From: Acephala macrosclerotiorum
Taxonomy: Eukaryota > Ascomycota > Leotiomycetes > Helotiales > Mollisiaceae
NCBI GenBank assembly: GCA_014904845.1
Contig: MU119248.1
Coordinates: 124,001-188,000 of the forward strand
Length of the DNA stretch: 64,000 nt
Direction: 5' to 3'
Under the pieces are notes generated by a model, which was not told the DNA's origin, searched no databases, and saw only the letters and a program-made list of their open reading frames with translations. Shown here piece by piece: positions 23,869 through 34,562 of the stretch (positions are counted from its first letter, which is position 1; every line of letters starts with the position of its first letter). A program made the position numbers and the translations under genes.

Positions 23869-24440
23869 TTCGGTTGATATTAGACTAGCGCTATGAATGA
23901 ATATCTATTACCATGTTATATGCACAACTTCACATCTTTGATGGATGGGGTGTTTGGTAGTCCGGCCACACTGTTCTTGCGTAAAGGTTTCATGCACGTG
24001 ATTTAACCACGAATGGTCGGCGTTTTTGTTGCTCATCTACCGGCTTAGCAACGAAGGCAAAACTCAACTTACATTGCCGATAAAACAGCCCTGCTCACCT
24101 TTCCGAACAAAAATAGGTTTCGCGCGGGTTAGGATTCAGGTTTACAACCCGCTGTTATTCCGAATGATAAAAATGAGCTCACTTCTGAAGTATAGGCCGG
24201 GATCTTGGCATCAAGTGAAGAGCAATAATCAAGGACTAAAGTTGTTCCAAGACTGTTGAATACGGACAATATCTCGAAACTTGCAGATGTCAATTCAACG
24301 GCTTCGAATTCAGGCAGGGACTCCACCACGAAATAACATCGCGTACTTTTGTACATCCTCCCTCACCAAGAAACACCTTCCCGAAATCTACGCACTTCCT
24401 CAGATCTCGCGCCCTACCCTCCCAAGAGATCTCAAACCCT
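23869..24440. other. Spacer between dcl2 and the convergent membrane-protein gene
   Basis: This is the shared 3' flank of two convergent genes. No feature was recognised. Confidence 0.3.
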
Positions 24441-24950
24441 TCAAAGAACACCTCCGTCAAGTCTCGGCACCGGAACCCCAACACAAGCATGAACAAAAAC
24501 CCTCATCGCAATCCAGGCAACCACCATGCCCGCGGCAACCGTCCCAACAATCTTCTCAGCCTCGTTCTTGTGTCCTGCGCTCGTCTTCGTCGAAGTCGTC
24601 GTACTCGGAATTCCGCTTCCCATAACACTGCTAGAAACAGCCGTAAGCGTGCTAGCCGAAGTCGCCAAGTGTGTAGACTCAAGACTCTCGAGTGAGACAG
24701 AAGACGAAGTTGAAGAGGTGTCTCGAGTCAAAGGTATCCCATCCGAGCCCATGATCAAAGCAGAATGCGAAGTTGTGACTGCGATGCTTGGAGTACTGGA
24801 GAAGTGTGTTGCGGTCGGTTCGTCTGGGACGGGGATTATGGCAACGCTTCCACCGGTCACTGGGATGATGTTGACGCTTTCGCCTGCGCGTGCTATACTC
24901 GTGAGAAGGAAGAGGAGGGTGAATGTGAGGGTTGTTCTGAGGGTGAACAT
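24441..24950 (-). CDS. Secreted/membrane Ser/Thr-rich small protein
   Basis: A single-exon 169-residue frame. It has a signal peptide (TLTFTLLFLLTSIARA), a central region of about 90 residues dominated by Ser and Thr, probably heavily O-glycosylated, and a hydrophobic segment near the C-terminus (IVGTVAAGMVVAWIAMRVF). A short tail follows that segment, so a single-pass type I membrane protein is more likely than a GPI anchor. The layout resembles small cell-wall stress or adhesin-like proteins, but no family could be named. Confidence 0.6.
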   Translation of the reverse strand: MFTLRTTLTFTLLFLLTSIARAGESVNIIPVTGGSVAIIPVPDEPTATHFSSTPSIAVTTSHSALIMGSDGIPLTRDTSSTSSSVSLESLESTHLATSASTLTAVSSSVMGSGIPSTTTSTKTSAGHKNEAEKIVGTVAAGMVVAWIAMRVFVHACVGVPVPRLDGGVL

Positions 24951-25976
24951 GATTGGTTGAGTTGTGTAAACGATTTCTGATCTTGAGAAATGATCTTGTT
25001 CGGAGGACAGGCGGTTGTTCTAGACAAGTTGACAGGCTCTTGTCGTTGTAGTATGATGTTATTGAGGACCGAGTAATGATTCGCGGATAGCCTTGAAAAA
25101 CTCTTGAACCGTCTAGAGTTAATATGATCTGGAAAGCACAATAATAGGAGCGCCGAAAGGATAACTCGACAAACGTAACATCGATTTTGCAAAATGCTAT
25201 TCACTATTTCAAGGTGTGCGCCTCATTAGTCAAGCAGATTTCACAGTCATTCGCGAGATACATGACAACGGGGCGAGGAAATAGTGAATTTGAGAAGTGG
25301 CTCACTGGGAAGGAGCATCCACTTGGTACCGGCGCCCTGTCTCGAACGCTGCTCTCTCCTAGGAAGCGAAGTACTTGGCGAGGTTGAAGGAAGCCCGAAC
25401 GAGCACAAGAATCAATCAGAATGGGACGCCACAATTGTTCCTGGAGGCTTGGAACATAGAACCACGGATAGGCTTCGACTTTTGAGTCGTTAAGATGGCC
25501 ACGAAAGAAAAGAAGGATAGATTGGACGCATCAGAACAAACGACCGGAATTGAGAGCAGACTTCTCCAGCAATTTAGCGACGATGACCGATATCTAACCT
25601 AAATCAATAAGCGGGATCAAGAAAAAGATATTCAGTATTGATCTTTTTGTATTTAAATGATTTTGGCCCTGTGGTATATTTTGATATCGTCCGTTCTTTG
25701 TGGACAAATATTTCCCAGCCCTGAGGCGACAATGTATCTGGCCTCCCCTCCAATACGCCGTGTTCCATTCTTCCATGACGCCGGGCGATGATGAACGCCT
25801 CTCACATTGTGGTGAGTATTCCCGGTGCTAAGTATACAAGTCGCTTGACTTCTAACATCCCCTAAGCTATTCTGTTTTGAGCGTTGTTGGTTTCGATGTT
25901 GCCCATTCCCTCATGCAACCTGGTGGCGAAGCTGATAGACCAACTGTCATCACTCTATATCCAAAATAACATCTCC
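24951..25976. other. Intergenic spacer
   Basis: Short frames on both strands mirror each other and lack coding features. Nothing could be supported. Confidence 0.3.
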
Positions 25977-27125
25977 TCATCCCATCTCACCACCATGATC
26001 ATTCTTCCACGTCCCAGCATAGTGATGCGTAACCAACATTGGCCCCTGATCCTTCGGATACCCCGACTGACTCGCCGCAAAAGCATTCCCCGGCAATATC
26101 AACACATCCCCAATCAACTTCGGCTCATACAGTCCCGAAATATTCCTATCATCTACCGTCTTCCCAAGCGCCACTTCCATACTCTTCACAATACTCCTCG
26201 TCATCCTCTTCGGTCCCGTCGCATCCACGACTTCCCCCACCATCTCGGTCGTCAACCCTGATATTGACACATTATTCTCCTCCGCTTTGCTTTTCATACC
26301 CTCAAGAATATCTTCAATAACCTGCAGCATATGGGGAGATCCAGGCTTTGCCATAATCGTCCAAGAAGCAAATTGCGAATGCAGAAAATTATCATCCTCC
26401 CACTTCCAATCGAACTCCAACCCCACCACCAACCCTGTCCCCTCTCTATATTCCTCCGGAATCCAATTATGAATAGTAATCTCCTCACAACTAACATCCA
26501 AATCACTCCACATCCCTCCCTCTGCATACAATATCAAATACCTCAGCAAATCGGCTTTAAGGATCGGGATGGGGAGACGGAGGTAGGTATTGACGATGTC
26601 GGGTCGATGGGAGAAGTATTCTTTAACGTAGTAGTCTCCTGATGCGTCGGTGAGGAATTCATGTCGAAAGGTGGGGTTTTTGGTAAGGCAGGAATCGGTC
26701 CATCCTTTTGCGTCTTTGGAGAGGCCTTTGGGGCCGAGTTTGTACCATATTTTTTCCGGGATGACGGTTGGGGAGGAGGTGCGGGTTGTTGAGGTTACTG
26801 TTACTGTGACTGGGCTTTGGGTAACGAGTATTGGGTGTTCGACTGTGACGGTGGATGCTGAAAGTGAAGGCGCAAGGTATGCTGTTGTGGCTGTAGGAGA
26901 CTCCACCGATATCGAGGCAACGAGACCATTGGTGATTGTGGTTTCGGAGCTACATCTTGACTCTGAGAAGGGAGCGAAGAATTGTCTCTCGCTGCCTAGA
27001 CCCCAGATGTACCAGTTGAAGCAAAAAACAACGAAAAGACTAATGAGCGTAGCAGTACCGAAGAATCGATACGGTAAAGGTCGATTCGTGAGCAACATAA
27101 TGATGACTAGTTTAGCTATCGCCAC
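25977..27125 (-). CDS. Glycosyltransferase family 32 (OCH1-like, DXD) Golgi enzyme
   Basis: A single exon of 382 residues. A membrane anchor at about residues 21-42 gives a type II topology, followed by a Ser/Thr-rich stem of about 80 residues. The catalytic domain begins at IPEKIWYKLGPKG (residue 122 on) and carries the glycosyltransferase sugar-binding region with the DXD motif in AEGGMWSDLDVSCEE (residues 201-215), then GLVVGLEFDW and a C-terminal HHYAGTWKND. GT32 enzymes of this shape are nucleotide-sugar transferases of the Golgi, such as the OCH1 alpha-1,6-mannosyltransferase and relatives that build N-glycans or inositol-phosphoceramide mannosides. The exact acceptor cannot be told from sequence. 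Confidence 0.88.
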   Translation of the reverse strand: MAIAKLVIIMLLTNRPLPYRFFGTATLISLFVVFCFNWYIWGLGSERQFFAPFSESRCSSETTITNGLVASISVESPTATTAYLAPSLSASTVTVEHPILVTQSPVTVTVTSTTRTSSPTVIPEKIWYKLGPKGLSKDAKGWTDSCLTKNPTFRHEFLTDASGDYYVKEYFSHRPDIVNTYLRLPIPILKADLLRYLILYAEGGMWSDLDVSCEEITIHNWIPEEYREGTGLVVGLEFDWKWEDDNFLHSQFASWTIMAKPGSPHMLQVIEDILEGMKSKAEENNVSISGLTTEMVGEVVDATGPKRMTRSIVKSMEVALGKTVDDRNISGLYEPKLIGDVLILPGNAFAASQSGYPKDQGPMLVTHHYAGTWKNDHGGEMG

Positions 27126-28490
27126 ATACTTATCGTCAACATTCGGTCACGATCTGTGCAAAGGCCTTCAAACGAAGAGAAAGAAAAAGAGAAAACACGA
27201 AAGTGACACACAAGAAGGGCGAGGCTTAGAAATATACCACCACTATTCACTCCGTTTGCCAACGAGAGAAATCTGTGGGCTGACCCGCACATGGCGGGGA
27301 GCTGCAGTTGCAATCCAATCCTCAGTGGCCATCGAAGGCATCCCACCCGCTCACAGCCCTGCGAACCCCTGAACTCTTGCAACGACCGAGAACAAAACAC
27401 GAGGCTGCCTTCACGGAACCGTCGCACCAGAGCCGAACAGCTGGCTCAATCAAGCCATCTTGGCACACCCCAAGTGCTGCATGGCTGGCCGAAACCCTCC
27501 AAACGAAGCGCTTTCTGGACGCCATGTTTCCCAAAAACGTGCGACTGCTGATCGTTTGTCGAGGTTAAACTTGCATGGTTTATACGGGACGACTGGGACC
27601 GATTCCCAATTTTCATCTCTCGAGGGACCTAGGGATCTTCGGGGCCCGTAGTTGGCGTGCTTATTTTTACTTCGCCCAATCCCGTGTCGCCATCCCGTTG
27701 GAAAAGGGGACGATGTTGCATCCTCAGGCAGCCATGAAAACGTTTAGTTGGACGACGGAGGTGCGGGCGCGGATAGTAGCAGATATTTGCTCACTTGCTC
27801 ACGGTGGACCTCGTATTTTAGAGACTAATGACAGAATTGTGGAAATGGAGCGTCATGGGATTTCTTGGGAGATGAGAAAGTTGAGGTCAAAGACGAGGTC
27901 AGAAGAAAAGAAACGTGATGTTGTTCAGCTCGAGGAGCTGAAAAGACGGGCGCGGAAAATGTTCATGCAAATTTTCGGGATAGTTACATGTGGCGTTCTG
28001 GGATCTCCCCTTTTGGTTAGCGAAGCATCACATGCGAAAAGGCGCCGCCCATGCCACTATCAAATGATCAAGCCACGATCCTCTCCTCGTCTGATAGTCG
28101 TACAAAGTCTGGATCTCCTGACTGATAAGAGAGGGTCAACCATTCAACTTCACGCTGGCGATGCAGCAAGTCGTTATGTCGCCTATGCGTTGCGCGACTG
28201 GTTTCGACATTGCTGCTGTCCGAATCTGGTTGTTTGAGTAGGGGAATCTGGAGCATTAATTGCCATCGTAAGTTCTTGCTTCTTGTCTTTGAACTTACGG
28301 ACTGTTACACCAGCTTTGTCTCTGTCGTTTGAGCTTCGATAAGTATATCTTGGAACACAACCTCCCCGAAGTCCCATTTGAAGCCTAGATGTGGCTCGAC
28401 AGCTATGACGGCCTATTCGGGATCAGGTTCCGCTATTTAAAAGGCTTTACGTATCATTGCATACCTCTTGATATGGTCCGTGTCCCACTT
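27126..28490. other. Spacer with an unsupported long frame
   Basis: A 220-codon frame on the + strand at 27575-28237 is the only long one. It lacks a recognisable domain, signal peptide or splice pattern, so it is not called as a gene. Confidence 0.3.
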
Positions 28491-29161
28491 CTAATTGTTA
28501 GCGAAATCTCTGGGTTTGGCAAAGTTGAACACACTCCCATGCTGCTTAGGATCAAACTGGAGAGATCCCGAGAAGTCACTCCAACCCTGTGCAAGCGCTT
28601 CAGGACCTCGAGTAATCCAGACACTGTCCGTCCATATCCCACTCCATATGTCTTTGGTGAAGACACTCTTGATTATGTCGCCGGAATACACTTCCGTCTG
28701 GTCAGTCATGTGACAGTTCCCAACTTGGACAACTTACCTGTGTATCCAGGTGCGAGGCGAATATCCGGGCTGATTCCATCAGTAGAATCCATCTCATCGC
28801 ATGTGGGAGACATACTCGCAACAATACTCAGGCTGATAAAGCCACTGGGCAGCAGCCTCGGCTGAGATCACGTTCTGTAATACAGAGTTTTGCGGAAGCA
28901 GCAAAGTTGGCGATTCCTGTAGACCGGGCCAGATAGCTGCGTTGTTTATAGTCGTGGGATCTGAAGGCGTGATGATAGTGCATTCGAACTAGTGATGAGT
29001 CAGGAGTTAGTGTTGAATATTCAAGTGGGGAAGTTTACCCTGACGATGTTTGCTGGTGCAACCCAGTAGAAGCCCATGAACGGGAGTTGTTGCTCTTGAG
29101 CTCTACTGTGTCGCAAAATATTGAGAGCTAGTAGTGGTGAAATGATCAAAGGAATCTTCAT
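28491..29161 (-). CDS. Secreted protein of unknown function, multi-exon
   Basis: ATG at 29161 starts a signal peptide (MKIPLIISPLLALNILRHSRA), followed by QEQQLPFMGFYWVAPAN. A GTAAAC intron (about 28989-29038) with acceptor CACTAG joins FECTIITPSDPTTINNAA and IWPGLQESPTLLLPQNSVLQ in phase. A further exon, after one or two introns around 28700-28830, contains YSGDIIKSVFTKDIWSGIWT and GSLQFDPKQHGSVFNFAK, and ends at TAG 28491-28493. The Trp/Gly-rich beta-type pattern resembles concanavalin-A-like secreted fungal proteins, but this is only an impression. The middle junctions are not certain. The sequence after the TAG also reads as coding, so that stop could itself be a mutation. Confidence 0.45.
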
Positions 29162-30168
29162 TATTTCTTTGAGGGCTTTGTGACAGCTGCAAAGTCTGGA
29201 GCGCAGGTATTGATTATCGATTGACGTTGGTCTGTAAAGATGTCAAGAGTAAGTTCAACTTTGGTGCAGGAGCTGGAGAGGGGTGATCGAAGCTTAAACT
29301 CACCCATTCATAATGAATTGAATCATAACGAAACTGTTGACAACATGTAAGCCGTCTCCCTCTTTGAATGTACTTGTCGAACCTCGAATCCATCACCTCA
29401 ACGACACTTGTCTCCTCGGCTTTCTATCCCTGCCCACATCATCGGCAGCAAGTTTAATGATAAAGACAAATCTGACATCAAGACTTCAGGAGAGAAGCAA
29501 GCAGAAATAGTCAACGGGAAATGCACATCCCAACCCTCCTTATTCAGCTACTCATAACCCACTAGCTCGTCACTTCAGCATTCGCTGCGTTCCCATTCCC
29601 ACTAGCCTACCAGAACCAGACCCACGACTTTATCCCTCCACTATCCTGGGAGCCCATCCCTGCTCACTTGAAGCGTCAGCTCTGTCTGTCCTTCTCCGGC
29701 TTTCGAGGACAAGTACTGACAGGGTATCCAGATTCGTCAGTATGTCCAGCAGGTAGCGACAGCACATCGCTGAGAGGAAATAGTGCGAATAGGATGGGGA
29801 AATGGAATATTACTGTGGTTGCAGGGGTAGTCGGTGCTGTCTTATTGGTGAGACTTCTGAGGGGTGGTGTTGAGGTTGATCTCTGGGGATAGTGGACAGT
29901 AGAAGGGAGCACTCGCATTGGGCTGGAGACCAAGGAAATGCATCTTGATTGAATAATTGAAACTACATAATAGGAAACCCTCCTAGGCTTTGGAGATTTG
30001 AACGAACTTCCGGGAGGTACATATCATCAGAAGTTGGAGCTCGTTGAGGAATTAAGACTGATCGCGATATCGATATATACTGATTAGCTTCCACGAATCA
30101 CGAAGCAAGTAAGGAAGCAAGTAAGCACAAGAAATTCCAATAGCAATATGATCGTGAATCACAAGCCA
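29162..30168. other. Intergenic spacer
   Basis: No gene is supported. Around 30100-30130 there is a short direct repeat of GAAGCAAGTAAG. Confidence 0.3.
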
Positions 30169-30189
30169 ATATATATATATATATATATA
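30169..30189. repeat. AT dinucleotide microsatellite
   Basis: An uninterrupted AT run of about ten and a half units. Confidence 0.9.
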
Positions 30190-30504
30190 CACTAGAAAAT
30201 CTTCCTACTCCTGCAAGACTTCTACAAAGCATTTCTAGGGACAAGCATTAGGCATAGTAAAACCACTTGATCATTCAAACAATGCCTCATTTCCGCAAGC
30301 TAGTAGACGTCGCCTATCCCCTGATACCCTCACAGCACGGACCAGTGGAGTTAGCAGACGGTTTTATCGCTCCCTACAGAAGAACGCATCAAGTGATCTG
30401 TCGATCCAACAGCTCATACCCTAAGAACGATACAAGTCTGGAATAAGTGAACACAGCATCTGCAATGATCGCAATGCCCTTATAGACAATAGACTAGTTG
30501 CTTA

Positions 30505-30777
30505 CGAGCCTGGTTGAAAAGTCTGTGCTTTTCAGGCTGTTTTTAGGCTTACTTTTTCGCGACGAACATCAAAATCAGTGCTGTTACTTAAAGATTTTAG
30601 AATAACTACAAATGTGACTTCTTTTAGCTTGTAGTTCTATATTCAAAAGAAGTCAAAGTATATTTATTCAAGTTACTTAAAGTATTTTGTATTTTAGTTC
30701 AAAACTCGACATTTTGCTTCAGCGTTTATTTGTTAGCGAGAAGCCCTGAAAAGCACAGACTTTTGAAACCAGGCTCG
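30505..30777. mobile_element. MITE, 273 bp, PIF/Harbinger-like (copy 2)
   Basis: It has the same ends as the element at 3794-4076 (CGAGCCTGG...GTCTGTGCTTTTCAGGC and its inverse) and a shared interior (TTTTTCGCG, AATAACTACAAAT, TTCAGCGTTTATTTGTTAGCG). It is flanked by TTA on both sides (30502-30504, 30778-30780). Sequence divergence from copy 1 is moderate, so the two insertions are not very recent. Confidence 0.88.
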
Positions 30778-31062
30778 TTACTTCAACTTAATCAATCCCA
30801 TGACATTCCCAAGGAAAGCTCTCAGGGCGAGTGACGATAGTTATGGACCAAGGACTGGACCCAAAGTTGGGCAAGAAAATGATGCAGAGATTTGCGTGAA
30901 AGATCTATGCACTCGCTCCATGAACGCCATGGTGAAGGCCGTCAGCCTAACTGGATTGCAATATTTTTTTGATGTGAATCCCCTGAGCAGTCACTTGAGC
31001 CGATGCTGTGAATCATGCAGCGTAAGAGAGAGATGTGATATCGAATAGCGGGACGATTGTGA

Positions 31063-31782
31063 TACATATCTTGTTGGTATATTAAACAAGGTCGAGATGG
31101 GAAACAAACTGAACAGAGTACCGTCACCATCCCAGAAGACTCTGCAATACGCCAAGAGGGCAGCGAGAGCAAAACATCGCAGCACATCCACAGGGGCGTC
31201 GACCTCAACTGTCCCCTTATAGAATCCCAACATGATCCCAACGACCTAGCAAGAGAACTATCCCGCATCTTGAGAAACAGAGGGAATACTCTAACACCAG
31301 CCCAGCGTACACTCCTGAAAGAGTACCGGGCTGGAGGCCCAAATTACTACATCGGAGTAGATCCCAAGATTCCCGAAGAGATCAAGGTTCTTGCTTATAG
31401 CAACCTCTTCAATGTCTTGATATTCCAAGGACAGCTAACTCGGCGAGTAACCATTGAGCTGAATCCTAGACCGGGCGAGGAGTGGGATGGAGAGACAGGA
31501 GTGCAGGACGGGTATGCTATCATAACGCTATGGTCGCAGGATCATGTCCGTGATCCGAAGGTACGACTCTTGAGGTATCTCGGCATCGCGCTCCAGGAGT
31601 TGACGAATGCGTATTTGGCGACATTTGGATGTCTGGGGTGCAGATGGAATCTCACCTGGCAAGGCGAAGTTGACCATGGTGAGGCTTGGAAGGATATGAT
31701 GGTCGCTATTCAGGAAGCTGTTGAGGACGGTAGCTTCTTGGATTTAGATCTGAAGCTGGGAGGTCTTGGCATTCCTACGTAG
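31063..31782 (+). CDS. SprT-like zincin-family protein, catalytic histidines replaced
   Basis: An open frame runs from just after TGA 31060-31062 to TAG 31782, and coding character is clear from about 31130 on (RGVDLNCPL..., AQRTLLKEYRAGG). There is no usable ATG in the upstream part, so the first exon is missing or spliced on from further left. The C-terminal half has the layout of fungal SprT-like metalloprotease relatives: a helix LRYLGIALQELTNAYLATFG, then CLGC, then GEVDHGEAWKDMMVAIQEA. In active members the helix carries HExxH. Here it reads QELTN, so both metal-binding histidines are gone while the glutamate and the downstream DHGEAW remain. It is a pseudoenzyme or decaying copy. SprT/Spartan proteases cleave DNA-protein crosslinks; that role cannot be assumed here. 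Confidence 0.5.
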   Translation, partial: YISCWYIKQGRDGKQTEQSTVTIPEDSAIRQEGSESKTSQHIHRGVDLNCPLIESQHDPNDLARELSRILRNRGNTLTPAQRTLLKEYRAGGPNYYIGVDPKIPEEIKVLAYSNLFNVLIFQGQLTRRVTIELNPRPGEEWDGETGVQDGYAIITLWSQDHVRDPKVRLLRYLGIALQELTNAYLATFGCLGCRWNLTWQGEVDHGEAWKDMMVAIQEAVEDGSFLDLDLKLGGLGIPT

Positions 31783-32056
31783 GGATTGCGGCCCGGCGGG
31801 ATATTGCCATCGGATACGTCGCACTGGTGAGGACTCGCGAAAAAGGACACTTGAATTGTTGCAAGTGGGAGTGAGTTTGCATTGATAGTTTCCTGCAGTA
31901 CGATCGTCAATTCTTTGCGGAAGAGGTTGAATGAGCCAGAAGGTGGACTGAGGCGGATGGTCAAGTTTTTGAGATTCGGCATCTTTCAGATCAGAACCTA
32001 TGACTCCCGAAAGAAACGGCTATACCTTATTCTTATGCCGCGAAGTGAAATTTCGC

Positions 32057-34047
32057 TCAGTCACGATCTATGGTTTCCTTGTCTGTCATAGGCGTCGAAT
32101 ATTCAGTTTGGGGCGGCGGCTGCGAAAAGTCCTCCCATTTTGTGTTTTCGTAGAACTCAACCACCGTCGAGTCTGCAGCTATGAGGTTTCTATCGTACCC
32201 AGTGACGGTCAGCCCTTCGAGGCTAGTACCTCTCGACAACGCGACATAAGTTTGGCCGCCCTGGAAGATCTTTTGTGAAGAAACTTCAATGTATTCCAGA
32301 GTCATGCCCTGACTCTTGTGAATGGACAAGGCCCATGCTAACATAAGTGGTATCTGGGTACGGCAGGCCAAATATGGACGTTGATTGGTTCCGAATTGCG
32401 TTCTTGATTCGAAGGGAGAGATTTTCCTGACTTCTCCGTTGGCAAAGCGAACGACAGGCTCCAAGTAGAGGTCATTGGTCGAGTCTTTGTTGTTCATCTT
32501 GAACCTAAGTGGGTCAGGTTTCCCTTTTTCAGGTTTCGACGGCACTTCGAAGTCGATGACCTCTCCTTGTGTTCCGTTCACCAACTTCCGTTTAGGGTCG
32601 AGATTGACGAGGAGCATGACCTTAGCACCGATCTTGAGTTTTAAGTCCACCGGAAGTCTGTGATCTTTCAGCGGTTGGTCGATGGCCCATGGGGGATCAA
32701 TTTCAAAATCGCCTTTGGGATACTTTCTCCAGTAATCATCGAGTGATTTCCACGATCTACTAGGGGATTGGATCCGCTCCAGCTCGAAGTTGTTGAGCTC
32801 AGCAACCTGAATTGTCATCGACATCAACTTTACAGGATATATTTCCGCAGGTAGTTTCTTCGGTTTCTCGAGGTCATGCCATTCATCTTCTGTGAGATGG
32901 AGACCGTATCGCAGCTTGTTCAAAATATCTTGGTAGCGGGCGTCTTTCTGGCGGTGAATTTTCCGAAGATAGACCATCCGAAGACCAAGCTGACTCCACA
33001 CAGGCGCCTTGAATGCCCACTTGTCCTCATCCTCAAACTGTTTCGTTCCGACGCAGGTCCGGCACTTGATGACTGGTTTCGGCCGCATCAAGTCACCGCA
33101 GTGAAGGCACGACTGAAAAGGCTTGACGGGAGGCAGTTGATAAAAGTCACCAAGGATGATGACCTGCTTCCCTCCGAACGGCTTTTCACTTTCCATGATA
33201 GATTGTATCTGTAAATTCATACGTTCCAAAAATTGATTCTCCACCATCGAGATCTCCTCCATTATCAGAACCTGGGTAGACTTCACCACATTTTTGACGT
33301 AGTCCTTAGCTTGGAACTTGAGGTCCTCTATCGAGAGTCGCAGAGAATCTGGCTTCCAGCCCAGGAACGAGTACGTAGTTTTTCCACCAAGGGGCAAAGC
33401 AGCTATACCTGTCGGCGCGACGACTTCGTACGAGATTTTCTTGTCTCTGAATGTTGCAAGAATTTTCTTCAACGTGAAGGTTTTTCCGCATCCAGCAGCT
33501 CCGGTCAGAAATATATTTTCTCCTTCAAGAGCCATGTCCAGTACAGCCTTTTGTTCTAGGGTAAGGACCACATCGGGATCGGGATCATTGTCATTTCGGC
33601 GCATAGTGTCTCTGTCATTGTCGACCTGTCTCCGTTTCGTGGTTGGATCGTTTTCGTTGTCCGAATTGGTGAGATCAATGCAGGCGAGGGGTCGCTTCAA
33701 AGTCGCAGGCTCGCTTTGTGGGTTCCCGTCTATTATGAGGTAATATCAGCTGGTGATCAATCCTTGAGATGCAACTATGCTCGAGAATCTTCAATACCTT
33801 GTGGGCGGAATGGATGGTGAGTCGTCGATGGCTTTGGAGCTGTTGGTGTTCTGGCAGACGCTTGCTTCTGCATCGTCGCGAGGTGCTCGTTCCAGGCTCG
33901 CTCAGCAGCGTCCAACGTATCAAACCCCCTTTGGTGTTGGCCCTTGAAGCCGTGGACCTGAGCCTGGCACTCCGGCCATGTACGGAATATACCAGTAGTC
34001 CTTCCTTGAAAGACAACATATGCCTGCTTCTTTGACTTCTTCCCCAT
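32057..34047 (-). CDS. Viroplasmin/RNase H1 N-domain fused to PIF1-like DNA helicase
   Basis: Exon 1 (34047-33798) and exon 2 (33729-32057) join over a 68-nt intron to 640 residues. Residues of about 8-55 (YVVFQGRTTGIFRTWPECQA, FKGQHQRGFDTLDAAERAW) form the caulimovirus-VI/RNase H1 N-terminal domain, which binds RNA-DNA hybrids or dsRNA. The rest is a PIF1-family superfamily 1 helicase: Walker A TGAAGCGKTFTLKK, Walker B with MEEISMVE in place of the usual DE, GDFYQLPPV, IHKSQGMTLEYIEV and YVALSRGTSLEGL. Between GDFYQLPPV and the next motif is a four-Cys insert (CLHCGDLMRPKP...CRTC) that looks like a zinc ribbon. PIF1 helicases unwind G-quadruplexes and R-loops and act in genome and telomere maintenance. 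Such fusions exist in other fungi. All helicase motifs are intact. Confidence 0.9.
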
Positions 34048-34562
34048 GGTGTCTTTGCATCATGTAGCCCCACTCGGCATCTGCTGGTGTATGGGTAACT
34101 GGAACGAGAATCGTTGCGGCGAAGCAGTATTAAAACATAAATGAGATATAGAGAAGAGGGGCAATTCGGTTCAAGCGTCGGACGAGGAGTAAGTCGCGTC
34201 GAGACACGCACAGCCACAGGGTCATAGCGCCAAGTACCAGCTGTCAAAACGATGGTCTGGGATGCCTAGATCATGTGATCTGCACTCTTTTGCCCCCCTA
34301 AAAGTGATCATTTGACACCAGCAAGGATTTGGTACAATTTCAGCCACATGTTTTTAAATTGAGATGTATTCACAGTTGATGTACTTTATTTATTGCTTGA
34401 TAAGAGAACAGACCAGGAAAGGAGAAGTCGCGAAGTCCAAGCCGAGTGTCACGTAAAGCGGACCGCGCTAAAGACCCCTGCAAAAATTTCCAAAAGCTGC
34501 GTTGACTTTTTCGAATCGACTTCTACATACAAATACCCAAAGTCGCAGTCAAACAACACAAC
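34048..34562. promoter_or_regulatory. Divergent promoter region between the PIF1 fusion and MAK11
   Basis: 515 bp separate two oppositely transcribed intact start codons, so promoters for both must lie here. No specific site was identified with confidence. Confidence 0.5.

Noticed and set aside
27575..28237. 220-codon plus-strand frame
   Set aside because: No domain, signal peptide, splice pattern or compositional support. It overlaps nothing informative and looks like a chance frame.
33675..34247. 190-codon minus frame overlapping the PIF1 fusion start
   Set aside because: It lies in another phase over the first exon and intron of the helicase gene, whose own frame shows clear domains.
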